Assembly (NCBI GenBank): GCA_022360905.1
Contig: JAKSBX010000154.1
Span: 1 to 63,388 of the forward strand
Origin: Chromatiales bacterium
GTDB lineage: Bacteria > Pseudomonadota > Gammaproteobacteria > Chromatiales > Chromatiaceae
DNA: 63,388 nucleotides
Reading direction: 5' to 3'
The notes under the pieces are model-generated. The model worked only from the letters and a program-made list of their open reading frames with translations, made no database searches and was not told where the DNA came from. A program made the translations under genes and the position numbers. Below are positions 8,495 to 17,878 of the stretch, in pieces. Numbering within the stretch: position 1 is the first letter of the stretch; each line of letters starts with the position of its first letter.

Positions 8495-9154
8495 TTATCG
8501 GCTGTGCAGTTGCAGTATCGGCCAGTTACGCTGTTTCGCCACCTCGGCGAGAGTCTGGTCTGGGTCAACGGCGACCGGGTGCTCCACCTGCTCCAGCAGT
8601 GGCAGGTCATTATGGGAGTCGCTGTAGAACCAGCTGCCCTGCATGGTTTGCTGAAACTCATCCAGCCACTCATTCAACCGGCTGACTTTACCTTCGCGGA
8701 AGCTGGGGGTTCCGGCAACCTCGCCGGTGTAGTGGCCGTCGATCTGTTCCGGCTCCGTTGCGATCAGGTGGTCGATGCCGAAGCGCTGGGCGATGGGGGA
8801 GGTCACAAAGGCGTTGGTGGCGGTGATGATCAGCAGCAGATCCCCGGCCTGACGGTGCTTCTCAACCAATTGCCGGGCCTGCTCGCTGATGATCGGTGTA
8901 ATCTTCTCTTCGATAAAAAGCGCCCGCCACCGATTGAGCTTCTCCGGTGGGTTTTTTCGCAGCGGTTTCAGTGAGAATCGCATGAACTCCTGGATATTCA
9001 GTCTGCCGGCCTTGTAGTCCTCATAAAAGCGTTCGTTTTCACGCTCGTATTGGGCTCCGTCCACAATACCCTGTTCCACCAGGAAACGGCCCCAGAGGTA
9101 GTCGGAGTCACCGGCCAATAGGGTGTTGTCGAGGTCGAAGATTGCCAATGCCAT
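8495..9154 (-). CDS. HAD superfamily subfamily IB hydrolase (SerB-like phosphatase)
   Basis: A 219-residue HAD phosphatase. Motif I is DLDNTLLAGDSD near residue 7 (nucleophile Asp). Motif II Ser/Thr is in IITATNAFV, and motif IV is in FYSDSHNDLPLLE. The helical cap lies between about 20 and 85. It resembles the PSPase-like IB phosphatases found beside rppH and ptsP in Pseudomonas; the same three genes are adjacent here, with this one divergent. Substrate unknown: phosphoserine or histidinol-phosphate have been proposed for relatives. Confidence 0.85.
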   Translation of the reverse strand: MALAIFDLDNTLLAGDSDYLWGRFLVEQGIVDGAQYERENERFYEDYKAGRLNIQEFMRFSLKPLRKNPPEKLNRWRALFIEEKITPIISEQARQLVEKHRQAGDLLLIITATNAFVTSPIAQRFGIDHLIATEPEQIDGHYTGEVAGTPSFREGKVSRLNEWLDEFQQTMQGSWFYSDSHNDLPLLEQVEHPVAVDPDQTLAEVAKQRNWPILQLHSR

Positions 9155-9469
9155 GGTTCTGTCCTGCTCTTTTACTCAATGAGTTATCTGTGGTCTTTCC
9201 GGCTATTTTACCTGGTTGAGCGATAAATGTTGTTAATGGATTGTTGCCGGTTTTTCCGATTGTTTAATTGAACGGTATCCAGAGGTTGTCTGGTCTATTC
9301 CCTGGCTGATCCGATGAGCCGCTTTCGTCGATAACCGTAAAAAAATTAGGTTTCTTGGGCATGTTTGGAATTTCCATGATTTGCAAAGGCTTAAGTTTGC
9401 TGCCTTGCTGCACTACATGGATTGTGGAAGAATCATAGTCTAAGAATGTGGCAAATTTTGGCGGATCAA

Positions 9470-9994
9470 TTGATTGACTCTGACGGCTTTAGACCGAATG
9501 TCGGCATCATCCTGTGTAATGACGATCGTCTCCTGTTTTGGGGGCGTCGCACCGGTCAGGATGCCTGGCAGTTCCCCCAGGGCGGTATAAAGCGTGACGA
9601 AACCCCTGAAGAGGCGATGTACCGGGAGCTGAATGAGGAGGTGGGCCTGAACGCCGATCAGGTCTCGATCATCGGCTCCACGCGCAGCTGGCTGCGCTAC
9701 CGTCTGCCGGAGCGCTATATCCGCCGCCACAGCGAGCCGCTCTGTATCGGCCAGAAGCAGATCTGGTTTTTGCTGAAAACAAACTGCGGTGAGGATGCCT
9801 TCTGCCTGGATCACACGGAAACCCCGGAGTTCGAGGAGTGGCGCTGGGTAAAATATTGGCATCCGGTTCGCGAAGTGATCTATTTCAAACGTAATGTCTA
9901 TACCAAGGCTTTGGAGGAGCTGGCACCGCTGCTCTATCCCGAGGGGGTTCCCGGGCGCTCCCTGACAAGCTATCTGCGGCAGAATCGTCGCTGA
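9470..9994 (+). CDS. rppH: RNA pyrophosphohydrolase RppH
   Basis: A Nudix hydrolase that removes pyrophosphate from triphosphorylated mRNA 5' ends and so starts decay. The Nudix box is [23 protein letters not shown], with WQFPQGG just before it as in E. coli RppH. The start is set at TTG 9470 because the family begins at I-D-x-D-G-[FY]-R-P-N-V-G, and a GGCGGA stretch precedes it. An in-frame ATG at 9446 would add eight residues. About 174 residues, normal for the family. ptsP follows after a family A repeat, as in other gammaproteobacteria. Confidence 0.93.
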   Translation: MIDSDGFRPNVGIILCNDDRLLFWGRRTGQDAWQFPQGGIKRDETPEEAMYRELNEEVGLNADQVSIIGSTRSWLRYRLPERYIRRHSEPLCIGQKQIWFLLKTNCGEDAFCLDHTETPEFEEWRWVKYWHPVREVIYFKRNVYTKALEELAPLLYPEGVPGRSLTSYLRQNRR

Positions 9995-10027
9995 TAGTAA
10001 ATTATTTCCCCGCCGGGTAACGAGAAG

Positions 10028-10129
10028 AAACCGCAAATGGGCGCCAATTACCGCTAAATGCCGTGAATACCTCTCCTATTGCGGCCTCTATTTGTGTAGA
10101 TTCGCGGTGATTGGCGTTCATTTGCGGTT
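10028..10129. repeat. Family A palindromic repeat, copy 4
   Basis: Left arm aaccgcaaatgggcgccaat (from 10029) pairs with the right arm ending ttggcgttcatttgcggtt at 10129, imperfectly, over about 45 bp each side. It lies between rppH and ptsP and could form a long hairpin in a shared transcript. Confidence 0.75.
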
Positions 10130-10179
10130 AACCAAAGATAGAAATTTCCCGGCTTTGCCGGGGGGTTGTTACTAGGACC

Positions 10180-12441
10180 ATGCTTGAGACCCTTCACCGT
10201 ATTGTAAAAGAGGTTAATGCCGCTTCCGACCTGGAACAGGCCCTGGCGATCATCGTTCAGGAGGTGAAGCAGGCCATACAGGCGGATGTCTGTTCCGTCT
10301 ATCTCACCGATTTCGAGCGGCGGGATCATGTGCTGAAGGCGACGGATGGGTTGCATCCAGAAGCCGTCGACAAGGTCAGGTTACCCTACCACCGGGGATT
10401 GATCGGCCTGGTCTGCGAAAGGGCGGAACCGGTCAATCTGGCCGATGCACCGAACCACAAGCGCTATCTCTTCACCCATGAGACCGGCGAGACCTCCTAC
10501 AAGGGATTTTTAGGAGTACCGATCATCCAGAATCGCAAAGTTCTGGGTGTGCTGGTGGCACGTCAGATCGAGCAGCGCAGCTTTGAGGATAACGAAGTTA
10601 CCTTTCTGTTCACCCTGGCGGCACAGCTGGCCGGCGCGATCACCCATGCCCAGGCCAGCGGCAATCTGGTTACCCAGAGCGATCTGGCACCACCGAAACG
10701 GTTTCTTCAGGGGCGGCCCGGGTCCCCGGGCGTCTCCATGGGTACTGCGGTTGTGGTCTATCCTCCCGCCGATCTGGAAGCGGTGCCCGACCGGCCGGCA
10801 AAGGACCCTGACGAGGAGGAGGAGGCCTTCAGGACCGCTGTTGCGGCAGTGGTGCAGGATCTGATGGCGATCGAGGATCGTTTTGAAGAGAGCCTGCCGG
10901 CCGAGGACAGAGCCCTGTTCGATGCTTGGCTGATGATGTTGGGCAGTGATTCCCTGATCGGCAATACGGTGCGACGCATACAGCAGGGTAACTGGGCGCC
11001 AGGCGCCTTGCGTGAGACCTTTCAGGAGCACGCCCGGGTATTCGAGAACATGGAGGATATCTACCTTCGGGAGCGGGCCTCCGATGTGCTCGATCTGGGG
11101 CGACGTATCCTGATGCATCTGCAGCAGAAGGTCTCTACTCTGGATGAATTTCCGGAAAATACCATTTTGGTCGGCGAAGAGGTCAGCGCCATGCAGCTTG
11201 CCGAGGTGCCCCGAGAGCGCCTGGCCGGCGTGGTCTCGGCCCGGGGTGCCAGCTTCTCCCATGTGGCGATACTGGCCAGGGCCCTGGAAGTACCCGCTGT
11301 GATGGGGTTGAGCAATCTGCCGGTGAGTCGCATGGAAGGGCATTTTCTGATTCTTGAAGGTTACCTGGGGCGGGTCTACGTTTCGCCCGCGCCGTCGGTG
11401 ATCGAAGAGTATCGGCGCCTGGCCAGCGAGGACCAAGCACTCTATCAGGAGTTGCAGGCGGACAAGGATCTGCCTTGTGAAACTACCGATGGTACCCGGA
11501 TACCGCTCTATCTCAATACCGGCCTGCTCTCAGAGCTGAGCAATCAGGGTATGGAAGAGTCGGAAGGTGTGGGGCTCTATCGCACCGAACTGCCGTTCAT
11601 GGTGAGAGACAGCTTTCCCGGCGAGTCGGTGCAGGTTGCCAACTATCGAAAGGTACTGAAGCTATTTCACCCTCGCCCGGTGATCATCCGCACCCTGGAT
11701 ATCGGCGGAGACAAGCCGCTGCCCTATTTTCCGGTGGAGGAGTCGAACCCGTTTCTGGGGTGGCGGGGGATTCGAATCTCGCTCGACCATCCGGAGATCT
11801 TCATCACACAGGTGCGCGCCATCATGCGTGCCGCCATCGATCTGAACAACTTGCGCCTGCTGTTGCCGATGATCAGCCATGTGCAGGAGGTCGATGATGC
11901 GATGCTGTTGATCCAGCGGGCGCATGACGAGCTGCTGGAAGAGGGCTTTCAGGTGAAGATGCCCAAGGTCGGTGTAATGATTGAGGTGCCGGCTGCGGTT
12001 TACCAGGTCGAGGCACTGGCTCAGCGGATCGATTTTCTCTCCGTGGGTACCAACGATCTGACCCAGTATCTGCTCGCGGTCGATCGAAACAACGCTCATG
12101 TGGCAGACATCTACAACGATCTGCATCCAGCTGTGTTGCGGGCGTTGATCCAGATCGTCAATGGCGCCGCCCAGTACGGTAAAGAGGTGAGTGTGTGCGG
12201 TGAGCTGGCGGGAAATCCGGCCGCCGCGGTATTGCTGCTGGGCATGGGTGTCGACAGTCTGAGTATGAACGGCGGTAGTCTGTTACGGGTAAAGTGGGTG
12301 TTGCGATCGTTTTCGCACAATCGTGCCAAGCAGCTGCTGCAGACAGCCCTGCGCTGTGAGCAGGCGGGAGAGGTCACCAACCTGCTGTCGAATGCTCTGG
12401 AGGAGATGGGGCTGGGTGGACTGATGCGTGCCGGCCGGTAG
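10180..12441 (+). CDS. ptsP: Phosphoenolpyruvate-protein phosphotransferase PtsP (EI-Ntr)
   Basis: A 753-residue enzyme I of the nitrogen phosphotransferase system, which passes phosphate from PEP to NPr. Residues 1-165 are the GAF domain typical of PtsP. The EI N-terminal and swivelling His domain follows, with the phosphohistidine in ARGASFSHVAILARALEVPAVMG. The C-terminal TIM barrel binds PEP (RTLDIGGDKPLPYFP, MIEVPAAVYQVEALAQRIDFLSVGTNDLTQYLLAVDR, VCGELAGNP). Ends and length are normal. No npr or ptsN gene is in the window. Confidence 0.96.
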   Translation: MLETLHRIVKEVNAASDLEQALAIIVQEVKQAIQADVCSVYLTDFERRDHVLKATDGLHPEAVDKVRLPYHRGLIGLVCERAEPVNLADAPNHKRYLFTHETGETSYKGFLGVPIIQNRKVLGVLVARQIEQRSFEDNEVTFLFTLAAQLAGAITHAQASGNLVTQSDLAPPKRFLQGRPGSPGVSMGTAVVVYPPADLEAVPDRPAKDPDEEEEAFRTAVAAVVQDLMAIEDRFEESLPAEDRALFDAWLMMLGSDSLIGNTVRRIQQGNWAPGALRETFQEHARVFENMEDIYLRERASDVLDLGRRILMHLQQKVSTLDEFPENTILVGEEVSAMQLAEVPRERLAGVVSARGASFSHVAILARALEVPAVMGLSNLPVSRMEGHFLILEGYLGRVYVSPAPSVIEEYRRLASEDQALYQELQADKDLPCETTDGTRIPLYLNTGLLSELSNQGMEESEGVGLYRTELPFMVRDSFPGESVQVANYRKVLKLFHPRPVIIRTLDIGGDKPLPYFPVEESNPFLGWRGIRISLDHPEIFITQVRAIMRAAIDLNNLRLLLPMISHVQEVDDAMLLIQRAHDELLEEGFQVKMPKVGVMIEVPAAVYQVEALAQRIDFLSVGTNDLTQYLLAVDRNNAHVADIYNDLHPAVLRALIQIVNGAAQYGKEVSVCGELAGNPAAAVLLLGMGVDSLSMNGGSLLRVKWVLRSFSHNRAKQLLQTALRCEQAGEVTNLLSNALEEMGLGGLMRAGR

Positions 12442-12503
12442 GGATTGTCATCCCGATGGACCTATAGCTCGTCGCTAAGCCTGGTAGAGCTTTTTTAAGA
12501 ATT

Positions 12504-12536
12504 TAGTCCGCAAATGAACGCGAATAAACGCAAATG
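12504..12536. repeat. Family A half-element, copy 5
   Basis: Only one arm (tagtccgcaaatgaacgc and onward) is present, with no complementary arm nearby. A separate short palindrome, gacacta-cac-tagtgtc, follows at about 12572-12588. The rest of 12442-12641 shows nothing further. Confidence 0.55.
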
Positions 12537-12641
12537 TCAGGAGTAAGAAAAATATAAAAATCAAAATATGTGACACTACACTAGTGTCTTGCTGCAGCCA
12601 GCCTCGCTGCGGTTGAAAACAAACGAATTGGTCGTCTGGTT

Positions 12642-15215
12642 ATGATGAATCCGCAATCTGCATTCTCCAGCATAGAGTGGTCGAAGCAGTTTTTCTTCAT
12701 CCTGCTGCCGTTTGCGGCGATTTTTGCATTGGGCGCCTACGTCCACTACTACACCAATTCTGAAACCGCTCGGGTTACCCTCAGAACCAATGAGTTACTC
12801 AATGTGGGTTTGGCCCGAAGTGTTCTTAACCGCGACCTTTCGAATGTCATATCCGATCTGATCTTTCTCGCCAGCTATATCGACAGGCAGAGCTTTGATG
12901 CTTCGGGTCGCCTGAGAAAAAAACAGGTTGAAGAGTTGTTCTTCACCTTCATCAAAGAGAAACGACTCTACGATCAGGTACGCTATATCGACCGTCAGGG
13001 CCTGGAGAAAATCCGCGTCAACTTCGCCGGTGGAAATCCAACACTGGTTCCCGATCGAGAACTGCAGGATAAGTCCGCTCGCTACTATTTTGTGGAGACC
13101 ATGGCGATGGCTCTCGGGGAGATCTATATCTCGCCGTTGGATCTGAATATCGAAGAGGGGATTATTGAGCAGCCGCTGAAACCGGTGATGCGGTTTGCGG
13201 TACCGATCTATGCACAACGTGACCGGATCCAGGGGATACTGGTACTCAACTATCTGGGTGAACGACTGTTGAGTGATTTTGCCAGGGCCGGCGCCAATAT
13301 TGCCGACCATATCCATCTGTTGAACAAGGACGGATACTGGTTGAACAGTCCCCGGAGCGGTCATGAATGGGGTTTTATGCTGCCCCATAAAAAACATATC
13401 ACGGAACTCTATCCAGCCGCCTGGGAACTGGTCAGACAATCGGTTTCCGGTCAGTTGGAGACGAGTGATGGCTTGATTACCTATGAAACGGTAACACCCA
13501 GAACCGTTGCCTCCCAAACAATTCGGGGGTATGAGCAACAGCAATTGACCATGGCCCCGCTGGATGAGTTACGCTGGAAGGTTGTTTCCCGCGTCTCCCT
13601 GGATCGGTATGCACCGGGCTTTATAGGTTTCATCCGGCAGCATACACCACTCTATTTTGTGATTATGGTGGTTTTGTTGTTTGGTTCCTGGCTGTTGGCA
13701 ACCGCCAATCTGCGTCATCGCAACGCACAGCGTCAGAGTGAGTATGAACGGCGCTTCCGGCGTACCCTGGAGGATATGCAGCTGGCTGCGATTACGCTGG
13801 ATCGTGAATACCGTTTAGTCTTTTGCAACGACTACTTTCTGAAGCTGACCGGCTGGACCCGTGAAGAGGTACTGCATGACGAGTGGATTGAACGCTTTGT
13901 CAGGGTTGAGCACAAAAAGCTGTTTCGCGAGACATTGGAAAAACTCCACCGTGAGGGTGTCGAATCAAGGGATGTGGAAGTGGATGTGGTGATGAAGCTC
14001 GGCGGTTACCGGCGGATCGCCTGGCACCATACGCCTTCAACGGATGCCCACGGCAAGATTGTCCGTGTCACGGCGATTGGTGAGGATGTAACCGAACGTC
14101 GCAAAGCCGAAGACAAGGTACGCAAGCTATCCCATGCGGTGGAGCAGAGTCCCAGTATCGTGCTGTTAACAGACCGGCATGGCCAGATCGAGTATGTGAA
14201 TCCGAAGTTCACCCAGGTGACCGGCTACGATGCGGACGAGGTGATCGGTAAAAAGACCAATATCCTGAAATCCGGTGAAACCTCAGTGGATGACTACCGG
14301 CAGCTCTGGCAGACCGTACTGAACGGCGATGAGTGGCGGGGTGTCTTTCATAATCGCAGAAAGAACGGTGAACTCTACTGGGAGTCCGCCTCGATCTCCG
14401 CGCTGAAGGATGAGGAGGGTGAAATCACCAACTTCGTGGCGGTCAAAGAGGATATTACAGAACACAAACGGCTTGAGCGGGAAGTCGAGATGCAGCAGCA
14501 GGAGCTGGTACGCACTCAGGCGCTGACCGTGATGGGGCAGATGGCCAGTATGATCGCCCACGATCTGAGAAATCCCCTCTCATCGGTCAAGATGAGTATG
14601 CAGATTCTGGGAAAGCATGCGGCCAACGAAGAGAAAGAGCTGTCGGCGATCGGTTTGGATCAGATTCGATACATGGAGAACATTCTCACTGACATGCTGA
14701 CCTATGCCCGACCCGAAGCCGTTCACGTCGATTGGGTCAATATTGAAAAGCTGATGGATGCAACCGTATTGAGCCTGCATAAACGGATTGAAGAGGTACA
14801 GTCGACCGTCGATGTGGAGTACCAATCCGGATTGCCCGCATTACCGGGTGATGCCAACAAGCTTCGGCAACTGTTCTCCAATCTGATCGTTAATGCACTG
14901 CAGGCCAGTGAAAAAAATGAGCGTGGGTCGAGTAAAATCAATATTAAAGTGATCCAGGTGATGGATCAGGCGGGCAGTGCCGTAGAGATATCGGTTTGTG
15001 ACAACGGCATCGGTATTGATAGCGAGGAAGATCAGAAGCTGTTCGAACCTTTCTATACAACCAGAACCAAGGGGACCGGTCTCGGTCTGGCAATCGTCAA
15101 ACAGATTATCGATCAGCATCAGGGCCGGGTTGAACTGGTACCCCGCAAGGCAGGCGGCACCTGTGCCATTGTTACCCTGCCGACAGCACCCAGGGACGAT
15201 GAATCGGCGTTGTGA
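12642..15215 (+). CDS. Membrane PAS-domain sensor histidine kinase
   Basis: An 857-residue sensor kinase. A transmembrane helix at about 16-36, a periplasmic Cache-like sensor of about 300 residues (contains FTFIKEKRLYDQVRYIDRQGLEKIRVN) and a second helix at about 340-358 are followed by two PAS domains with PAC motifs (about 370-485 and 495-615). The dimerisation domain carries His640 in MIAHDLRNPLSS and the ATPase domain has DNGIGI and GTGLGLAIV. Downstream lies an NtrC-type regulator, separated only by a possible 41-codon frame, so they should form one operon. The signal is unknown; Cache sensors usually bind small metabolites. Confidence 0.92.
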   Translation: MMNPQSAFSSIEWSKQFFFILLPFAAIFALGAYVHYYTNSETARVTLRTNELLNVGLARSVLNRDLSNVISDLIFLASYIDRQSFDASGRLRKKQVEELFFTFIKEKRLYDQVRYIDRQGLEKIRVNFAGGNPTLVPDRELQDKSARYYFVETMAMALGEIYISPLDLNIEEGIIEQPLKPVMRFAVPIYAQRDRIQGILVLNYLGERLLSDFARAGANIADHIHLLNKDGYWLNSPRSGHEWGFMLPHKKHITELYPAAWELVRQSVSGQLETSDGLITYETVTPRTVASQTIRGYEQQQLTMAPLDELRWKVVSRVSLDRYAPGFIGFIRQHTPLYFVIMVVLLFGSWLLATANLRHRNAQRQSEYERRFRRTLEDMQLAAITLDREYRLVFCNDYFLKLTGWTREEVLHDEWIERFVRVEHKKLFRETLEKLHREGVESRDVEVDVVMKLGGYRRIAWHHTPSTDAHGKIVRVTAIGEDVTERRKAEDKVRKLSHAVEQSPSIVLLTDRHGQIEYVNPKFTQVTGYDADEVIGKKTNILKSGETSVDDYRQLWQTVLNGDEWRGVFHNRRKNGELYWESASISALKDEEGEITNFVAVKEDITEHKRLEREVEMQQQELVRTQALTVMGQMASMIAHDLRNPLSSVKMSMQILGKHAANEEKELSAIGLDQIRYMENILTDMLTYARPEAVHVDWVNIEKLMDATVLSLHKRIEEVQSTVDVEYQSGLPALPGDANKLRQLFSNLIVNALQASEKNERGSSKINIKVIQVMDQAGSAVEISVCDNGIGIDSEEDQKLFEPFYTTRTKGTGLGLAIVKQIIDQHQGRVELVPRKAGGTCAIVTLPTAPRDDESAL

Positions 15216-15221
15216 ATATGC

Positions 15222-15347
15222 ATGAACCGAGTTTGGCTGATGCCGGAACAACCATTGGACAGTGGAGAGTTCAATTCATACGGTGAGTGGCTGCAGTTGC
15301 CGTTTATAGAAACAACAGACAATCGAGATCGAGTAGGTCCGGGTTAA
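15222..15347 (+). CDS. Possible small protein between kinase and regulator (41 aa)
   Basis: An ATG-to-TAA frame that starts 6 nt after the kinase stop and ends 4 nt before the regulator ATG (MNRVWLMPEQPLDSGEFNSY..., ending RVGPG). The tight fit suggests translational coupling, but the ribosome site is weak and no family is recognised. It may be a chance frame. Confidence 0.3.
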   Translation: MNRVWLMPEQPLDSGEFNSYGEWLQLPFIETTDNRDRVGPG

Positions 15348-15351
15348 TAAC

Positions 15352-16728
15352 ATGACTAGAATTCTTCTCGTTGACGACGATATTGCGAGTTGCCGCACCC
15401 TGCAACTGCATCTCTCCGGGCTCGGTCACGAGGTCAGTATGGCTCACAGTGTGGATGAGGGGCTGCAGGTTCTTGAAGACTTCAAGCCCGGTCTGGTGGT
15501 GCTCGATATCCGCATGCCGGGAAAATCGGGCCTGCAGGGATTGCCGGAATTCAAATCGGCGCTACCCGGCGTGCGCATCATCATGATCACCGCTTTTCAC
15601 GATATGGAGAGCACCATCGAGGCGATGCAGAAGGGGGCGGACGACTACATCCACAAGCCGATCGATATCGACGAGTTCGATGGTGCGGTGGAAAAACTGC
15701 TGAGCCACGGGGAAGGGGAGTTGGTGGATACCGACAATCAAAACTTCTCCTCACTCACGATGGTCGGCCACTCCCGTGCGATGAAGGAGATCTTCAAAAC
15801 CATCGGCCTGGTGGCGAAAAGTCCGGCCACGGTACTGATCACCGGGGAGTCGGGTACCGGCAAGGAGCTGGTGGCCAGAGCGATACATCGAAGCGGCGGA
15901 AATCCGGATGGGCCTTTCGTGGTGGTGAATTGCGCCGCAATCGTCGAGACCCTGCTCGAATCCGACATGTTCGGCCATGAGAAAGGTGCGTTTACCGGCG
16001 CTGTGGCCAAGCAGGTCGGTAAGTTCACCCTGGCGGAGAATGGCACCATCTTTCTCGATGAGGTGGGTGAGCTCTCTCCGGTGATGCAGGCGAAGCTGTT
16101 GCGGGTGATTCAGCATAAAGAGTTCACCCCCCTGGGTGCCAAGGAGAGCAAGATCACCAATGCGCGGATCATTGCGGCGACCAACGTCAATCTGGCCCAG
16201 CAGGTCTCTCACGGGGCGTTTCGGGAGGATCTTTTCTACCGGCTGCAGGTGGTGAATATCCATCTTCCTCCGTTGCGCGAGAGGAAAGAGGACATCATGG
16301 GACTGGTGCAGGCACTGCTCGCCCGCATCAATGGTGAGCTGAACCGTAAGGTGGCGCGCATCACCTCCGATGCTCTGCGCTGTCTTCAGGATTACCACTG
16401 GCCGGGCAACGTCAGAGAGTTGGAGAATGCGTTGATGAAGGCGGTGGCGCTCTGCCCCACGGATACCCTCTCCTGCGACCTGTTACCGATGGAGATTACC
16501 GGCGTGAGTCTGGAGGAGGTGGAAAACCGGCCGGTGGGCGGCAGACCGGTAAGCCTGCAGGCGATGGAGAAAGCCCATGTCAAACAGGTGTTGGAGATGG
16601 TCGATTGGCATAAGGGTCGGGCCTGTGAAATCCTGGAGATCTCGAGGCCGAGACTGCGGCGGATGATCCAGCAGTACGAGCTGCAGCCCCCGCCCGGTTT
16701 TGTGGCGGATAAGGATAACGGCGACTGA
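15352..16728 (+). CDS. Sigma-54-dependent response regulator, NtrC family
   Basis: 458 residues. Receiver domain with the acidic pocket DDD at 8-10 and phospho-acceptor Asp52 (VVLDIRMPG). The AAA+ sigma-54 domain at about 140-375 has Walker A GESGTGKE, the sigma-54-contacting GAFTGA loop and a Walker B FLDEVG. A Fis-type helix-turn-helix lies at the end (GRACEILEISRPRLRRMIQQY). It is the cognate regulator of the upstream kinase by position. Its target promoters need RpoN; none could be assigned in this window. Confidence 0.94.
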   Translation: MTRILLVDDDIASCRTLQLHLSGLGHEVSMAHSVDEGLQVLEDFKPGLVVLDIRMPGKSGLQGLPEFKSALPGVRIIMITAFHDMESTIEAMQKGADDYIHKPIDIDEFDGAVEKLLSHGEGELVDTDNQNFSSLTMVGHSRAMKEIFKTIGLVAKSPATVLITGESGTGKELVARAIHRSGGNPDGPFVVVNCAAIVETLLESDMFGHEKGAFTGAVAKQVGKFTLAENGTIFLDEVGELSPVMQAKLLRVIQHKEFTPLGAKESKITNARIIAATNVNLAQQVSHGAFREDLFYRLQVVNIHLPPLRERKEDIMGLVQALLARINGELNRKVARITSDALRCLQDYHWPGNVRELENALMKAVALCPTDTLSCDLLPMEITGVSLEEVENRPVGGRPVSLQAMEKAHVKQVLEMVDWHKGRACEILEISRPRLRRMIQQYELQPPPGFVADKDNGD

Positions 16729-16830
16729 AACAGGCGCAACCCCCCCATATTGATACAAAATAGGCGGCCGGGTCGAATGGCACTTACTTATGTTCCAAGA
16801 CACGCATTGCATCTATTAGATCAAAGGGTT

Positions 16831-16895
16831 TTGGTGGGGCAGGGCCCCACCCTACGGTTGAATTCTGAGTGTAGGGTGGGGCCCTGCCCCACCAA
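16831..16895. repeat. Perfect 25-bp inverted repeat (long hairpin)
   Basis: 16831-16855 is the exact reverse complement of 16871-16895, with a 15-nt loop. The stem is built on gtggggcagggccccaccct. It is about 100 bp beyond the stop of the NtrC-type regulator. No U-run follows on either strand, so it is more like a dispersed repeat or a bidirectional barrier than a classic terminator. The rest of 16729-17054 holds only a family B copy. Confidence 0.8.
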
Positions 16896-16957
16896 ATACT
16901 GGTTAAGTCAGCACCATTCGTAGGCTGGGTCTGTTTTTGCGCCCAGCGGGACGGTTT

Positions 16958-16980
16958 GGGTTCGTGTTAACAGGCCCTAA
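16958..16980. repeat. Family B repeat, copy 2
   Basis: gggttcgtgttaacaggccctaa, about 75 bp past the end of the minus-strand SH3 gene. Confidence 0.6.
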
Positions 16981-17054
16981 GCATCCGGCATCAGGGCATG
17001 CAGGATGCCCTGAAGGTGTGGACGATCAGATCAGCGCATGCCAGCTGGCGCGGG

Positions 17055-17723
17055 TCAGAGGGTACCCCAGGAGTTGCGACGACGCTGAAATCTCAGGTGA
17101 GGCAGGATCAGTCCGATCAGGATGCCGGCAATGATCACACCGGCACCGATCAGGAACCAGTCACGGGTCGCTTCATTGCTCAAATCCCGATTGTCCTGTT
17201 TCAGCTCTTCCACTTCCCGAGTCAGTGCCGCGACCTGCTTGACCAGTTCATTGCGTTCATTGGAGATGCGGATCGCATTGGAGGCTGTTCGCTGAATGCT
17301 CTGCAGCTCCTGTTCCTGTTTATCCTTCACCTTTTGCAGGCTTTTGTGGTTGGTCAGCAGTTCACGGTGACTCTTCTGCAGATCGATCAGTTTACTGCGT
17401 AATTCACCCGGCGCCGCTTTCAGCTCATCGATCTCTTCACGCAGCGTACCAAGTTGTGCTCTCGCACTGGGTTCATTCATCAACTGACGGGTAAGGACGA
17501 ATCCCTGGCTGCTACCGACCCGGACTTTGGTGTAGCCCGATTCCGGATTGGTGGAGAGCACATCCAACGCCATGCCGCTGTTGAGCATGCGCATAATGCG
17601 GTGTGAAGTACTCTCCCCGGTACGCATGGTGATCTGAAATGTATCGGTTACATAGAGGGTTTTGCCCTGAGCCAGCAGCGGTAACAGGAGTAACAGGGTG
17701 AACAGCAATAAGGATTTCTTCAT
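17055..17723 (-). CDS. TIGR04211-type SH3 domain membrane protein (YgiM-like)
   Basis: 222 residues: signal peptide (MKKSLLLFTLLLLLPLLAQG), a bacterial SH3 domain at about 22-90 (RTGESTSHRIMRMLNSG, GYTKVRV), a long coiled coil at about 95-190 and a C-terminal membrane helix (WFLIGAGVIIAGILIGLILPHL) with a basic cytoplasmic end. This is the layout of E. coli YgiM. It probably binds peptidoglycan or envelope proteins; no enzymatic role is known. Confidence 0.88.
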   Translation of the reverse strand: MKKSLLLFTLLLLLPLLAQGKTLYVTDTFQITMRTGESTSHRIMRMLNSGMALDVLSTNPESGYTKVRVGSSQGFVLTRQLMNEPSARAQLGTLREEIDELKAAPGELRSKLIDLQKSHRELLTNHKSLQKVKDKQEQELQSIQRTASNAIRISNERNELVKQVAALTREVEELKQDNRDLSNEATRDWFLIGAGVIIAGILIGLILPHLRFQRRRNSWGTL

Positions 17724-17878
17724 GACAATATCTGGTATCTATCCGGAGCAGTGGGGCCATTGTACAACTGAAACCTTCCATTGTTGCCAAGCGGGCCACA
17801 GAATGTCGCGTTTTTGTGGATCATGCACCCCTCGGAGGCATCTGTAAACCGCTGAATAGGGTGCCGGGTTAAGCGCTA

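Noticed and set aside
10510-11436. 308-codon frame on the minus strand
   Set aside because: Antisense to ptsP, low-complexity composition, no family.
16740-17054. Possible mobile element bounded by hairpin and family B
   Set aside because: No transposase, no terminal duplication; only repeats are present.
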